Positions 15,022-24,145 of a stretch of DNA of 25,834 nt are shown here, piece after piece. The stretch lies in NCBI GenBank assembly GCA_934574045.1, contig CAKTMK010000035.1, positions 1 to 25,834 of the forward strand, given 5' to 3'. Position 1 is the first letter of the stretch; every line of letters begins with the position of its first letter. A program made the position numbers and the translations under genes. The stretch is from an uncultured Oscillibacter sp. (lineage in GTDB: Bacteria; Bacillota; Clostridia; Oscillospirales; Oscillospiraceae). Below the pieces are notes generated by a model. It did no database searches. It saw only the letters and a program-made list of their open reading frames with translations, and was not told the origin of the DNA.

Positions 15022-15055
15022 AAGCGCCGGAGACGGATCACCGTCTCCGGCGCTT
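15022..15055 (+). terminator. Terminator of the exporter operon
   Basis: A perfect 15-bp stem (15022-15036 with 15041-15055) has loop ATCA, and its 3' side runs into TTTT. It lies 37 bases after the surface-protein stop. Confidence 0.9.
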
Positions 15056-15057
15056 TT

Positions 15058-15375
15058 CCGGATGCTTGCGCTGTTCCGGCGGCCTTCGGCTGGGGGCATG
15101 AAATGCTCATGATTCGCCGCAGCTGGGGGGAATGTCCCCGGAGGGAAGCCGCTCTGTGCCGTTCCGTACCCTGTCCCGCTGACGGTGCTTTTGCTGATGA
15201 GCAACGCGGCTTTCCTGCTTTGCTTCCGCCGCGGGCATTGCAGCCGTCCCCTCCGCGCGGCAGAAGGAATGGCCGCTTCGAAAAAGTAAAAAGGAAAATT
15301 TCTTCGCAGATTTTCCCACGCTCGCCAAGCGAGCAGAGCGTGCGGCATTTTCGAGAAGGACGGTTCCGAAAAGAA
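15058..15375. other. Gene-free spacer between two terminators
   Basis: This stretch of about 320 bases lies between two convergent units, each closed by its own terminator. I find no ribosome site with a credible ORF. A small hairpin (GCTCGC/GCGAGC, about 15322-15336) sits within a longer alternative pairing of CACGCTC with GAGCGTG. The second half is purine-rich and AT-richer than the surroundings. No promoter or RNA gene could be established. Confidence 0.5.
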
Positions 15376-15412
15376 AACGGCTCTCCACTCACACCGTGAG
15401 CGGAGAGCCGTT
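15376..15412 (-). terminator. Terminator of rny
   Basis: Seventeen-base arms (15376-15392 and 15396-15412) pair at 16 positions around a 3-base loop. On the minus strand a TTTTCTTTT tract follows. It lies 39 bases beyond the rny stop. Confidence 0.88.
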
Positions 15413-15450
15413 GGTTCTGTGCGGAATGGATGCCGGTTTTTGAGCCGCGG

Positions 15451-16998
15451 TCACTTCGCGTATTCGACCACCTTGGTCTCGCGGATGAGGTGGACCTTGA
15501 TCTGGCCGGGATACTCCATTTCCTCCTCGATCTTCTTGGCGATGTCCCGCGCAAGAATGACCATCTGATCCTCGGAGACCTGCTCCGGCTTAATCATCAC
15601 GCGCACCTCGCGTCCGGCCTGAATGGCATACGCCTTTTCAACGCCGGGGAAACTGGCGGTGATCTCCTCGAGCTGCTGGAGACGCTTGATGTAGTTCTCC
15701 AGATTTTCGCGCCGGGCGCCGGGACGGGCCGCGGAAATAGCGTCCGCCGCCTGCACCAGACAGGCGACGATGGTGCGCGGCTCCACGTCGTTGTGGTGGG
15801 CCTCGATGGCGTGGATGATATCCTCCCGCTCCTTGTACTTCCGGGCGAACTCCACGCCCAGCTGCACGTGGGTGCCCTCCATCTCGTGGTCCACGGACTT
15901 GCCCAGATCGTGGAGCAGGCCCGCCCGCTTGGCGGCCACGGCGTCGGCCCCCAGCTCGGTGGCCATCATGCCGGCGATGTGGGAGACCTCGATGGAGTGC
16001 TGCAGAACGTTCTGGCCGTAGCTGGTGCGGTAGTGCAGGCGGCCCAGCATCTTCACAAGCTCGGGATGCAGGTTGCGCACGCCCGTTTCAAACACGGCGC
16101 GCTCGCCCTCCGACTTGATGATGGCGTCCACCTCGCGGCGGGACTTTTCTACCATCTCCTCAATGTGGGTGGGATGGATGCGGCCGTCGGCGATCAGCTT
16201 TTCCAGCGCCAGCCGGGCGACCTCGCGGCGGACCGGCTCGAAGCAGGAGACGGTGATGGCCTCCGGCGTGTCGTCGATGATGAGGTCCACGCCGGTCAGA
16301 GTCTCGATGGTGCGGATGTTGCGGCCCTCGCGGCCAATGATCCGGCCCTTCATCTCGTCGTTTGGCAGGGGGACGACGCTGACGGTCATTTCCGCCACGG
16401 AGTCCGCCGCGCAGCGCTGGATCGCCTGCGCGACCACCTCGCGGGCGCGGGCGTCGCACTCCTCCTTCATGCGGGACTCGACCTCCTTGATCTTGAGGGC
16501 GGTCTCGTGGGTCACTTCGCTCTCCACCTGAGCGATCAGGTAGTTTTTGGCCTCCTCGGCGGTAAAGCCGGAGATGCGCTCCAGCATTTCCGTCTGGCTG
16601 CGCTTGATGGACTGGATCTCCTCGTTCTCCCGGTCCATCTGCTGATGCTTCTGGGCCAGCGCCTCTTCCTTACGTTCAATGGCCTCGGTCTTGCGGTCCA
16701 GATTTTCTTCCTTCTGCTGAAGGCGGTTTTCCTGCCGCTGCAGGTCGCTGCGGCGCTCCTTGACTTCCTTCTCATACTCGCTGCGGTTTCTCAGGATCTC
16801 TTCTTTGGCTTCCAACAGGGCTTCCTTTTTCTTGGTCTCGGCGCTCTTGATCGCCTCGTTGACGATGCGCGTTCCCTCTTCTTCTGCGCTGGAGATCTCC
16901 TTTTCGGCTACGGTTTTCCGATAGCGAATACCGAGAAAGAAGCAGACCGCGCCGCCCACCACCAGCCCGATCAGGGCGCCGATGATAAGCTGAGTCAC
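15451..16998 (-). CDS. rny: Ribonuclease Y
   Basis: RNase Y is the membrane-bound endoribonuclease that starts mRNA decay in many Firmicutes. This 515-residue protein has the full order of parts: an N-terminal membrane helix (IIGALIGLVVGGAVCFFLGI), a highly charged coiled coil (about residues 30-190), a KH RNA-binding domain with GRIIGREGRNIRTIE (about 217-231), and an HD domain with the metal-binding HDLGK (His363-Asp364). The end (VHLIRETKVVEYAK) matches the family. The start is GTG 16998, with AGGAGG 9 bases upstream. It is monocistronic, behind a TTGACA promoter, and its leader carries a possible terminator hairpin (17049-17068). Length and motifs are normal, so activity is expected. Confidence 0.98.
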   Translation of the reverse strand: MTQLIIGALIGLVVGGAVCFFLGIRYRKTVAEKEISSAEEEGTRIVNEAIKSAETKKKEALLEAKEEILRNRSEYEKEVKERRSDLQRQENRLQQKEENLDRKTEAIERKEEALAQKHQQMDRENEEIQSIKRSQTEMLERISGFTAEEAKNYLIAQVESEVTHETALKIKEVESRMKEECDARAREVVAQAIQRCAADSVAEMTVSVVPLPNDEMKGRIIGREGRNIRTIETLTGVDLIIDDTPEAITVSCFEPVRREVARLALEKLIADGRIHPTHIEEMVEKSRREVDAIIKSEGERAVFETGVRNLHPELVKMLGRLHYRTSYGQNVLQHSIEVSHIAGMMATELGADAVAAKRAGLLHDLGKSVDHEMEGTHVQLGVEFARKYKEREDIIHAIEAHHNDVEPRTIVACLVQAADAISAARPGARRENLENYIKRLQQLEEITASFPGVEKAYAIQAGREVRVMIKPEQVSEDQMVILARDIAKKIEEEMEYPGQIKVHLIRETKVVEYAK

Positions 16999-17048
16999 GT
17001 TGTTCTACCTCCTGTTGTTTCGGTATTTTGCGGGAAAATGTGGAAAAA

Positions 17049-17068
17049 TCGGCAGTGGCTTCTGCCGA
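17049..17068 (-). promoter_or_regulatory. Attenuator-like hairpin in the rny leader
   Basis: On the minus strand TCGGCAG pairs with CTGCCGA (7 bp, 6-base loop) and is followed by TTTTT. It lies between the predicted start of transcription (about 17078) and the start codon, so it could stop or shorten rny transcripts. The stem is short, so efficiency is uncertain. Confidence 0.5.
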
Positions 17069-17083
17069 CAAAAATCCTTTTTC

Positions 17084-17112
17084 AGTTTAATCGCTTCCCG
17101 CCGCCCTGTCAA
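17084..17112 (-). promoter_or_regulatory. rny promoter
   Basis: On the minus strand a consensus TTGACA (17107-17112) and TAAACT (17084-17089) are 17 bases apart. The mRNA leader would be about 80 bases. Confidence 0.8.
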
Positions 17113-17168
17113 GGAAAAAAGTCTGACCTTTTAACAAATTGTGAATTTCCGCGCCCGGACGCGGCGGC

Positions 17169-17909
17169 TCAGACGCCGATATAAGCCGCAGAGGCGTAGC
17201 CCAGCTTCCCGCCGTAGCCCACCGTGTACCAGCCCTGCCGCTCGCCGTATACCGTCACGGACGCGCCGTTGGGGATGTTGGCGATGACCGTTCCCTGAGG
17301 GGAGGGATAGCTGCGCAGGTTCAGCGTCCCGTAGGACACGGAGACCGTTCCCGTCCGCGGACCGGAGGGGTAGACAAAGGGCAGACCGAACAGCTCCGTC
17401 AGCGCCCGGACGAGCTGCTGGGCGATGGAGTCCATATGCCCCTCGACCCACGAGGCGTCGGCGTAGTTGTCGTGGTATCCGATCTCCGCCAGCACGGCGG
17501 GAAAGCGGGGCAGGCGCACCTCGCCCAGCGTGGTGGTGGCCTGGGTGCGGACCAGCTCGGGCAGGGGATAGATCTCCCGCAGGTTTTCCGCGATCAGCTC
17601 CGCGCCCCGCTGGCCCTGCGCGCTGCCGGGGTAGTAAAAGACGATGATGCCCCGGACGGGGCTGGCCTCCCCCTGACCGGAGGCGTTGGAGTGGAGGGCG
17701 AGGTAAAAATCGTAATACCCCTCGTTGGCCTGCCGGATGGAGCTGGCGGCGGTCATGTCGGGCGTGTTGCGGCGGTAGGCGATGGCGTTGGAATTGAGAT
17801 AGGGGATCATGTGGTCGGCCAGCAGGTTCATGTTGTACTCCTCGGACCCGCTGCCGGTGATATATGGGTTCCATTCCTGTGTGGATGGACTGAGATAGAT
17901 GATAGGCAT
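17169..17909 (-). CDS. N-acetylmuramoyl-L-alanine amidase (Amidase_3) with C-terminal SH3 domain
   Basis: This 246-residue protein cuts, or is derived from enzymes that cut, the bond between muramic acid and the stem peptide of peptidoglycan. The Amidase_3 fold covers about residues 1-180: Glu in GSEEYNMNLLA (Glu23 or 24), His73 in LALHSNAS and the catalytic Glu142 in AEIGYHDNY. The first zinc ligand usually found in a DPGHGG motif is absent: the N-terminus reads IIYLSPSTQEWNP, a variant form. Residues about 186-244 are a bacterial SH3 domain (TLNLRSYPSPQGTVIANIPN) that would bind the wall. There is no signal peptide, so export may occur by lysis, spore release or another route. GGAGG precedes ATG 17909 by 7 bases. 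It is divergent from the methyltransferase gene. Confidence 0.88.
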   Translation of the reverse strand: MPIIYLSPSTQEWNPYITGSGSEEYNMNLLADHMIPYLNSNAIAYRRNTPDMTAASSIRQANEGYYDFYLALHSNASGQGEASPVRGIIVFYYPGSAQGQRGAELIAENLREIYPLPELVRTQATTTLGEVRLPRFPAVLAEIGYHDNYADASWVEGHMDSIAQQLVRALTELFGLPFVYPSGPRTGTVSVSYGTLNLRSYPSPQGTVIANIPNGASVTVYGERQGWYTVGYGGKLGYASAAYIGV

Positions 17910-17968
17910 AAGCTGTCCTCCGTTCGCGCAGATTTCTGCGTTATCCTATGGTGCGGGCGGGAAAAATG

Positions 17969-17977
17969 TGCTACACT
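17969..17977 (+). promoter_or_regulatory. Extended -10 of the rRNA methyltransferase gene
   Basis: TGCTACACT is an extended -10 (TG-N-TACACT). No good -35 is seen at 16-18 bases. The start codon follows 38 bases later. Confidence 0.4.
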
Positions 17978-18014
17978 GTGGCCATATCGGAAAACAGAGG
18001 AGAGAAAGCGCATT

Positions 18015-19244
18015 ATGAAAGCAGAGCGAAGCTATCCGCGGGCCGTTGTGACCGCAAAGGCGGAAAACGCCGTTCTTCAGGGCCACCCGTGGATCTATGA
18101 CGCGGAGATCACCGCCCTGACCGGCCAGCCGGAAAACGGCGGACTGGTGGACGCGGTGAGCCGGAAGGGGCGGTATCTGGGCACGGGGCTTTATTCCAAA
18201 GAATCCAAGATCCGCCTGCGGCTCGTCTCCCGCAACGCCAACGACGTGTTTGACGACGCGTTCTGGGAGCGCAAGCTCCGCTGGGCGTGGGAATACCGCA
18301 AAGCGGTGCTGCGGGAGGAGGATCTGACCTGCTGCCGCGTGATCTTCGGCGAGGCGGACGGCTTCCCCGGGCTGACGGTGGACCGGTTCGGCCCGCTGCT
18401 GTCGGCGCAGGTCCTCTCCGTGGGGATGGAGACGCGCAAGCACACGATCCTGCCCATGCTGGCGGACATCCTGCGCCGGGACGGGCAGCGGATCGACGGC
18501 ATCTATGAGCGCAGCGACGTGAAGCTGCGGGAAAAGGAGGGGCTGGAGCAGGTCAAGGGCTGGCTCCCGCTGCCGGGAGAGACGCCGCCGGCGAGCGCCG
18601 TGACGGAGATCACGGAAAACGGCGTGAAGTATCTGGTGGACGTGGAAAACGGGCAAAAGACCGGCTTTTTCCTGGACCAGAAGTTCAACCGGCAGGCGGT
18701 GGCCCGGCTGGCGCGGGGACGGACGGTGCTGGACTGCTTCACCCACACTGGCTCCTTCGCCCTCAACGCGGCTCTCGGCGGCGCGGCCCATGTGACGGCG
18801 GTGGACGTCTCGGAGTCGGCGGTGGAGATGGCCCGGGCGAACGCGGCGCGCAACGGCCTTTCCGACCGGGTGGATTGCGTGTGCGCCAACGTGTTTGACC
18901 TGCTGCCGGAGCTGGAGGGGCAGCCCGCGCGGTACGACTTCATCATCCTCGATCCGCCGGCGTTTACCAAGTCCCGCGCCACCGTGGCCAACGCCATCAC
19001 GGGCTATAAGGAGATCAACTACCGGGCCATGAAGCTGCTGCCCCGGGGCGGCTATCTGGCAACCTGCTCCTGCTCCTACTTCGCCACGGAGGAAAAATTC
19101 ACCGCCATGCTCCGCTCCGCCGCCCGGGACGCGGGGGTGCAGCTGCGCCAGATCGAGGCCCGCCAGCAGGCGCCGGATCACCCCATCCTGTGGGGCGTGG
19201 AGGAGACCAATTACCTGAAATTTTATCTCTTTCAGGTAATTTGA
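18015..19244 (+). CDS. 23S rRNA (cytosine-5)-methyltransferase, RlmI-type
   Basis: This 409-residue SAM-dependent methyltransferase resembles RlmI (YccW), which methylates C1962 of 23S rRNA in E. coli. Residues about 1-75 form a PUA RNA-binding domain (AVLQGHPWIYDAEI, then LGTGLYSKESKIRLRLVS). The central domain has EADGFPGLTVDRF and IYERSDVKLREKEGL. The Rossmann part shows QKTGFFLDQKFNR, motif I DCFTHTGSFALNAAL (about 238-252), the acidic AVDVSESAVEMA, and the catalytic-pocket DPPAFTKS (about 316-323). A CSCSYF block near the end supplies a conserved Cys. The start is ATG 18015, preceded by a GAGGAGAG site. The frame continues upstream only as noncoding. The exact target base is inferred from the family. 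Confidence 0.93.
   Translation: MKAERSYPRAVVTAKAENAVLQGHPWIYDAEITALTGQPENGGLVDAVSRKGRYLGTGLYSKESKIRLRLVSRNANDVFDDAFWERKLRWAWEYRKAVLREEDLTCCRVIFGEADGFPGLTVDRFGPLLSAQVLSVGMETRKHTILPMLADILRRDGQRIDGIYERSDVKLREKEGLEQVKGWLPLPGETPPASAVTEITENGVKYLVDVENGQKTGFFLDQKFNRQAVARLARGRTVLDCFTHTGSFALNAALGGAAHVTAVDVSESAVEMARANAARNGLSDRVDCVCANVFDLLPELEGQPARYDFIILDPPAFTKSRATVANAITGYKEINYRAMKLLPRGGYLATCSCSYFATEEKFTAMLRSAARDAGVQLRQIEARQQAPDHPILWGVEETNYLKFYLFQVI
19209..19241 (+). other. AT-rich 12-bp hairpin at the end of the methyltransferase gene
   Basis: A perfect 12-bp inverted repeat (19209-19220 with 19230-19241) has a 9-base loop and spans the last codons up to the stop. There is no U tract, so it is not a standard terminator. 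It might slow 3' decay or ribosomes, or be a coding coincidence. Confidence 0.5.
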
Positions 19245-19256
19245 GGGGAAAGCGGC

Positions 19257-19285
19257 TTGTAAAGCGCGGGAAAAAAGAGTACAAT
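19257..19285 (+). promoter_or_regulatory. asnS promoter
   Basis: TTGTAA (19257-19262) and TACAAT (19280-19285) are exactly 17 bases apart, and the start codon lies 49 bases later. No T-box leader is visible in that short space. Confidence 0.8.
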
Positions 19286-19334
19286 ACAAAATATTTGTGC
19301 CGCTGGGGCAAAAACGACAAAACAGGTGAACGGG

Positions 19335-20729
<1,395 letters not shown>

Positions 20730-20766
20730 TCCCCGCCGGACAGGAAACGGACGGCAAAAGCAAATG

Positions 20767-20800
20767 AAAAGGACGCTGAGCAGATGCTCAGCGTCCTTTT
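20767..20800 (+). terminator. asnS terminator
   Basis: Sixteen-base arms (20767-20782 and 20785-20800) are exact reverse complements. The stem ends in a tight loop and runs into TTTTTT. It lies 38 bases after the asnS stop. Confidence 0.93.
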
Positions 20801-20853
20801 TTGCGGAATGGTTCAGGCAGCTCCGCCTGCCGGATGGCGCGTCCGCGCCCCGG

Positions 20854-21243
20854 TCACAGGAACGAGTGGTCGAAGCCGTAGGGCAGCAGCTCGGCCAGCG
20901 CAAAGGTCTTGGCCTCGCCCTTGCCGTTGAGGCAGACGACCTCGATCTCCGGCGCGAACTCCTTCATGAACTGGCGGCACATGCCGCAGGGAACGCAGTA
21001 GTCCTCGCTGCGTCCGGCGATCACGATGCGCACGAAGTCCCGGTGTCCCTCGCTGATGGCCTTGCTCATGGCGGTGCGCTCGGCGCAGATGCCCACGGGA
21101 TAGGCGGCGTTTTCAATGTTGCACCCGGTGAATACCGTTCCGTCGGCGCATTCCAGCGCCGCGCCCACCGGAAAGTGGGAATAGGGACAGTAGGCGCGGT
21201 CCAGCATGGATACCGCCGCCGCCTTCAGTTCGTTCAGCGTCAT
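20854..21243 (-). CDS. cdd: Cytidine deaminase
   Basis: This 129-residue enzyme converts cytidine and deoxycytidine to uridine forms for pyrimidine salvage. The zinc and catalytic residues are visible: Cys53-Ala-Glu55 in ICAERTAM, and Cys86 with Cys89 in VPCGMCRQ. The substrate-site PYSHFPVGAAL and TGCNIENAAYP match the homotetrameric small form. AAGGAG lies 6 bases before the ATG. It follows the deacetylase gene by 21 bases on the same strand, so both are probably on one transcript, with no obvious functional link. Confidence 0.97.
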   Translation of the reverse strand: MTLNELKAAAVSMLDRAYCPYSHFPVGAALECADGTVFTGCNIENAAYPVGICAERTAMSKAISEGHRDFVRIVIAGRSEDYCVPCGMCRQFMKEFAPEIEVVCLNGKGEAKTFALAELLPYGFDHSFL

Positions 21244-21264
21244 AAAAAGCTCCTTTCTCCCGGC

Positions 21265-22524
21265 TTACTGCCAGTCGATCTCCCGCTTGGGACGGACCGA
21301 TACGTCCATGATATCCTTTGCGTCGTAGAATTGCAAGTACCGGTCGCGGGAATGGCGCAGCGTGGTCCCGTCCGGATGGAGCCGGTCGCAGATCACCGCG
21401 CAGATGTCCTTTTTGATATAGCTGAAGCTCTCCACGCCCACGGACGCGAACACGCGGAAGCCCTGACTCTGCAGATACCGGAACACCGGGCCGGTGGTCT
21501 TCCAGTCGTCGCCGTCGGGCCGTTCGCCGTGGGGATAGAACAGAATGGACGTCTCGCCCACAAGGCTGCCCACCTCGTCCAGCCAGCGCTGGGTGTCCGC
21601 CTGCACGGTCTCCAGCGGCTTGCTGCCCAACCGGATGTGGCCCCACGTATGGCTGCCGAAGGTCCAGCCGGTGCGCTTTAGCTCCGCGATCACCGGCTTG
21701 ACGGCCTCGATCTCTTTCTGGCGCTGGGCCTCCTGCTCGGCGGACCAGCTCTTGGTGTCCGTCTGGGTGCGGTAGCCCAGAATGCCGCAGTATCCGGTCA
21801 GGGACAGGCAGCCCTTCGCGCCGAAGGGGGAGAAGTCCGGGTGCTCCCGCACGAACTTGTCCAGAATGGGGATGGCGTCCAGATCCTGCGAGATGACCTC
21901 ATTGCCCTGCGGGTCCTTGCCCTCGCTCCAGATCAGGCCGTCGTCCCCCACGATCAGCTTATAGGTCAGGCCATTTTCCAGCATATAGGGGTAGTAGTTC
22001 GTGTCGTCAAAGGAGAGGATGAGGGGCTTTTTCCCCTCGGGGAGATAGAGCGTGTTGCGGACCATCTTCGGCTGGCCGTCCTCGCCTACCGTCTCGCTCC
22101 ACACGCTGTTGATGTCCACCAGCACATAGCCCCGGTCGTAAACGCTTTGCAGGATCTTATCGTACTCGTCCACCGTGACCATGAAATCGTCCAGCCCGTT
22201 GGCCTGATCGTCGCCGTCAAAGGCCAGCTCGGGATAGGCGATGACCGGATGGAAAAAGAGGTGCTCCACAATGCCGTCCCACGCGACGTAAGGCTCGGCG
22301 GTGTCCGTGGGCTGCACGGTGGGGTCGGAGATCACATACGGCTCCGGCTCAGGCGTCTCCGGCTGGGCGGAGGCATCCGGTGCGGCGGAAGAAGCGGACG
22401 AGCCGGACGCGGCGGCGGACGCGGAGCCGCCCGCGCTCCCGCCGGGGGAGGAGGGGGCCGCGCCGCAGGCGGCCAGAGACAGCGACAGGGACAGCGCCAG
22501 CAAAAGCGGCAGGAATCGACGCAT
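21265..22524 (-). CDS. Polysaccharide deacetylase family lipoprotein
   Basis: This 419-residue protein begins with a lipoprotein signal (MRRFLPLLLALSLSLSLAAC), where Cys20 would carry the lipid. A low-complexity Ala/Ser/Gly/Pro linker follows (to about residue 70). A NodB-type deacetylase domain then fills the rest. Its metal motifs are Asp-Asp in LILSFDDTNYY and His-x3-His in FGSHTWGHIRLG. A late FYPHGERPDGDDW region is where such enzymes usually carry further active-site residues. It would act outside the membrane on N-acetyl groups of peptidoglycan or another glycan. I prefer ATG 22524: the in-frame ATG 22536 sits directly on the AAAGGA site. The exact substrate is unknown. Confidence 0.9.
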   Translation of the reverse strand: MRRFLPLLLALSLSLSLAACGAAPSSPGGSAGGSASAAASGSSASSAAPDASAQPETPEPEPYVISDPTVQPTDTAEPYVAWDGIVEHLFFHPVIAYPELAFDGDDQANGLDDFMVTVDEYDKILQSVYDRGYVLVDINSVWSETVGEDGQPKMVRNTLYLPEGKKPLILSFDDTNYYPYMLENGLTYKLIVGDDGLIWSEGKDPQGNEVISQDLDAIPILDKFVREHPDFSPFGAKGCLSLTGYCGILGYRTQTDTKSWSAEQEAQRQKEIEAVKPVIAELKRTGWTFGSHTWGHIRLGSKPLETVQADTQRWLDEVGSLVGETSILFYPHGERPDGDDWKTTGPVFRYLQSQGFRVFASVGVESFSYIKKDICAVICDRLHPDGTTLRHSRDRYLQFYDAKDIMDVSVRPKREIDWQ

Positions 22525-22570
22525 AGAACATGACATCCTTTCTGAAATTTCAACTTGAGGGGTACGAAGC

Positions 22571-22579
22571 AGTATACCA
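22571..22579 (-). promoter_or_regulatory. Extended -10 of the deacetylase-cdd operon
   Basis: On the minus strand TGGTATACT forms an extended -10 with TATACT. The -35 is weak. The start codon is about 47 bases downstream. Confidence 0.55.
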
Positions 22580-22833
22580 GCTTATCCGACAAAATAAAAC
22601 ACAAAAGGGTGACAATTTTGTTTTTTCTGTTTCCGGCGGGGAGAGCGGAGGGAACAGCTCCGGCGGGAAGCGCTCGAAACAGCGGCGGCAGCCCGCCGGA
22701 AAGCACCGGAAACGCCGGGGAAACGTTGGGCAGAAGATGCGCGGCCTGCCTGCGGACACCGCGCCGCGCCGCCGGAGACCGCGCGCCGGTCCGGCGGCGG
22801 AAAGCGCATAAATTCCGCCCGTTTAATTCATAC
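22580..22833. other. GC-rich divergent spacer with CCGGCGG repeats
   Basis: About 250 bases lie between the deacetylase and cysteine desulfurase promoters. I see no credible gene. TCCGGCGGG occurs at 22632-22640 and 22659-22667, and its complement CCCGCCGGA at 22692-22700, so alternative 9-bp hairpins are possible. Several more GCCGG-type blocks follow to about 22800. Confidence 0.45.
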
Positions 22834-22861
22834 TTGACAAATAGGAAAAGTGTGATATATT
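22834..22861 (+). promoter_or_regulatory. nifS-iscU promoter
   Basis: Consensus TTGACA (22834-22839) and TATATT (22856-22861) are 16 bases apart in an AT-rich patch. The start codon is 72 bases downstream. No IscR box could be recognised. Confidence 0.75.
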
Positions 22862-22933
22862 CAAATCATAGAAATAAGGTAGGTAATTGGTCCGTCAACG
22901 GACCGGCAGTTTCAATGAGGAGGAAACAAGATC

Positions 22934-24124
22934 ATGCGCGTTTATGCAGACAACGCGGCGACTACCGCGGTCAGCGACGCGGCCATGGCCGCGATGACGC
23001 CCTGTTTTCAGGAGTTTTACGGAAACCCGTCCAGCCTGCACACCATCGGCCAGCAGGCGGCGGAAAAGCTGTCTCTGGCGCGGCAGACCTTTGCCGCGCG
23101 GCTGAACTGTGACCCGGCGGAGATCACCTTCACCTCCGGCGGCAGCGAGGCGGACAATCAGGCCCTGCGCTCCGCCGCGGCGGCGGGCGCGCGCAAGGGG
23201 AAAAAGCACATCATCTCCACCAAGTTCGAGCATCACGCCATTCTCCACACGCTGGCCCAGCTGGAGAAGGAGGGCTTTGAGGTCACGCTGCTGGACATCC
23301 CCAAGTCCGGCGTGATCGAGGCGGAGCAGGTGGAAAAGGCCCTGCGGCCGGACACCTGCCTTGTGACGGTGATGTTCGCCAACAACGAGATCGGAACCAT
23401 CCAGCCCATCGCCGAGATCGGCACCGTCTGCCGCGCGGCGGGCGTTCCGTTCCACACGGACGCGGTGCAGGCGGCGGGCCACCTGCCCATCGACGTGAAG
23501 GCCATGAACATTGACCTTCTGAGCCTGTCGGCCCATAAGTTCCACGGCCCCAAGGGCGTGGGCGTGCTGTACGCCCGCAGAGGCTGCGTCCCCCTGACCA
23601 ACGTGATCTTCGGCGGCGCGCAGGAGCGGGGCAAGCGGGCCGGAACGGAGAACATCCCCGGCATCGTGGGCGCTGCCGCCGCCTTTGACGACGTGTGCGC
23701 CCACATGGCGGAGAACGCCGCGAAGATGACGGCCCTGCGGGACCGGCTGATCGACGGCCTTTCCAAGATCCCCCACAGCGTGCTCAACGGCGAGCGGGAG
23801 CGCCGCCTGCCCGGCAACGTGAACTTCTGCTTCGAGGGGATCGAGGGCGAGTCCTTGCTGCTGCTGCTGGACCAGAAGGGCGTGTGCGCCTCCTCCGGCA
23901 GCGCCTGCACCTCCGGCTCGCTGGACCCCAGCCACGTGCTGCTGGCGCTGGGCCTGCCCCACGAGGTGGCCCACGGCTCCCTGCGCCTGAGCCTGAGCGA
24001 GTACAACACGCCGGAGGAGATCGACCACATTCTGGAGGTCACGCCGGGCATCGTCGCCTACCTGCGGGACATCTCTCCCGTGTGGGACGAGCTGGAGCGC
24101 GGCGAGCGCAAGCACATCATCTGA
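22934..24124 (+). CDS. nifS: Cysteine desulfurase (NifS/IscS class)
   Basis: This 396-residue PLP enzyme removes sulfur from cysteine and passes it as persulfide to the Fe-S scaffold encoded next door. Visible marks are the N-terminal YADNAATT, GNPSSLH, FTSGGSEADN, His100/101 in FEHHAIL, Asp176 in FHTDAVQAAG, and the PLP-Schiff-base Lys202 in SLSAHKFHGPKG. The active Cys325 lies in ASSGSACTSG, followed by DPSHVLLALG, which places it with group I NifS/IscS enzymes. GAGGAGG precedes the ATG by about 8 bases. The iscU-type gene follows after 21 bases, so the pair is an operon. NifS and IscS cannot be separated here; the clostridial pair is commonly named NifS/NifU-like. Confidence 0.95.
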   Translation: MRVYADNAATTAVSDAAMAAMTPCFQEFYGNPSSLHTIGQQAAEKLSLARQTFAARLNCDPAEITFTSGGSEADNQALRSAAAAGARKGKKHIISTKFEHHAILHTLAQLEKEGFEVTLLDIPKSGVIEAEQVEKALRPDTCLVTVMFANNEIGTIQPIAEIGTVCRAAGVPFHTDAVQAAGHLPIDVKAMNIDLLSLSAHKFHGPKGVGVLYARRGCVPLTNVIFGGAQERGKRAGTENIPGIVGAAAAFDDVCAHMAENAAKMTALRDRLIDGLSKIPHSVLNGERERRLPGNVNFCFEGIEGESLLLLLDQKGVCASSGSACTSGSLDPSHVLLALGLPHEVAHGSLRLSLSEYNTPEEIDHILEVTPGIVAYLRDISPVWDELERGERKHII

Positions 24125-24145
24125 GTTGAAAAGGAGCGTTTTGAT

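Noticed and set aside
19286..19334. A T-box leader upstream of asnS.
   Set aside because: Only 49 bases separate the promoter from the start codon, too few for a T-box, and no T-box motif or terminator is present.
22834..22930. An IscR or Rrf2-type operator in the nifS leader.
   Set aside because: The AT-rich leader has no convincing palindrome of the known type, and no iscR gene is adjacent.
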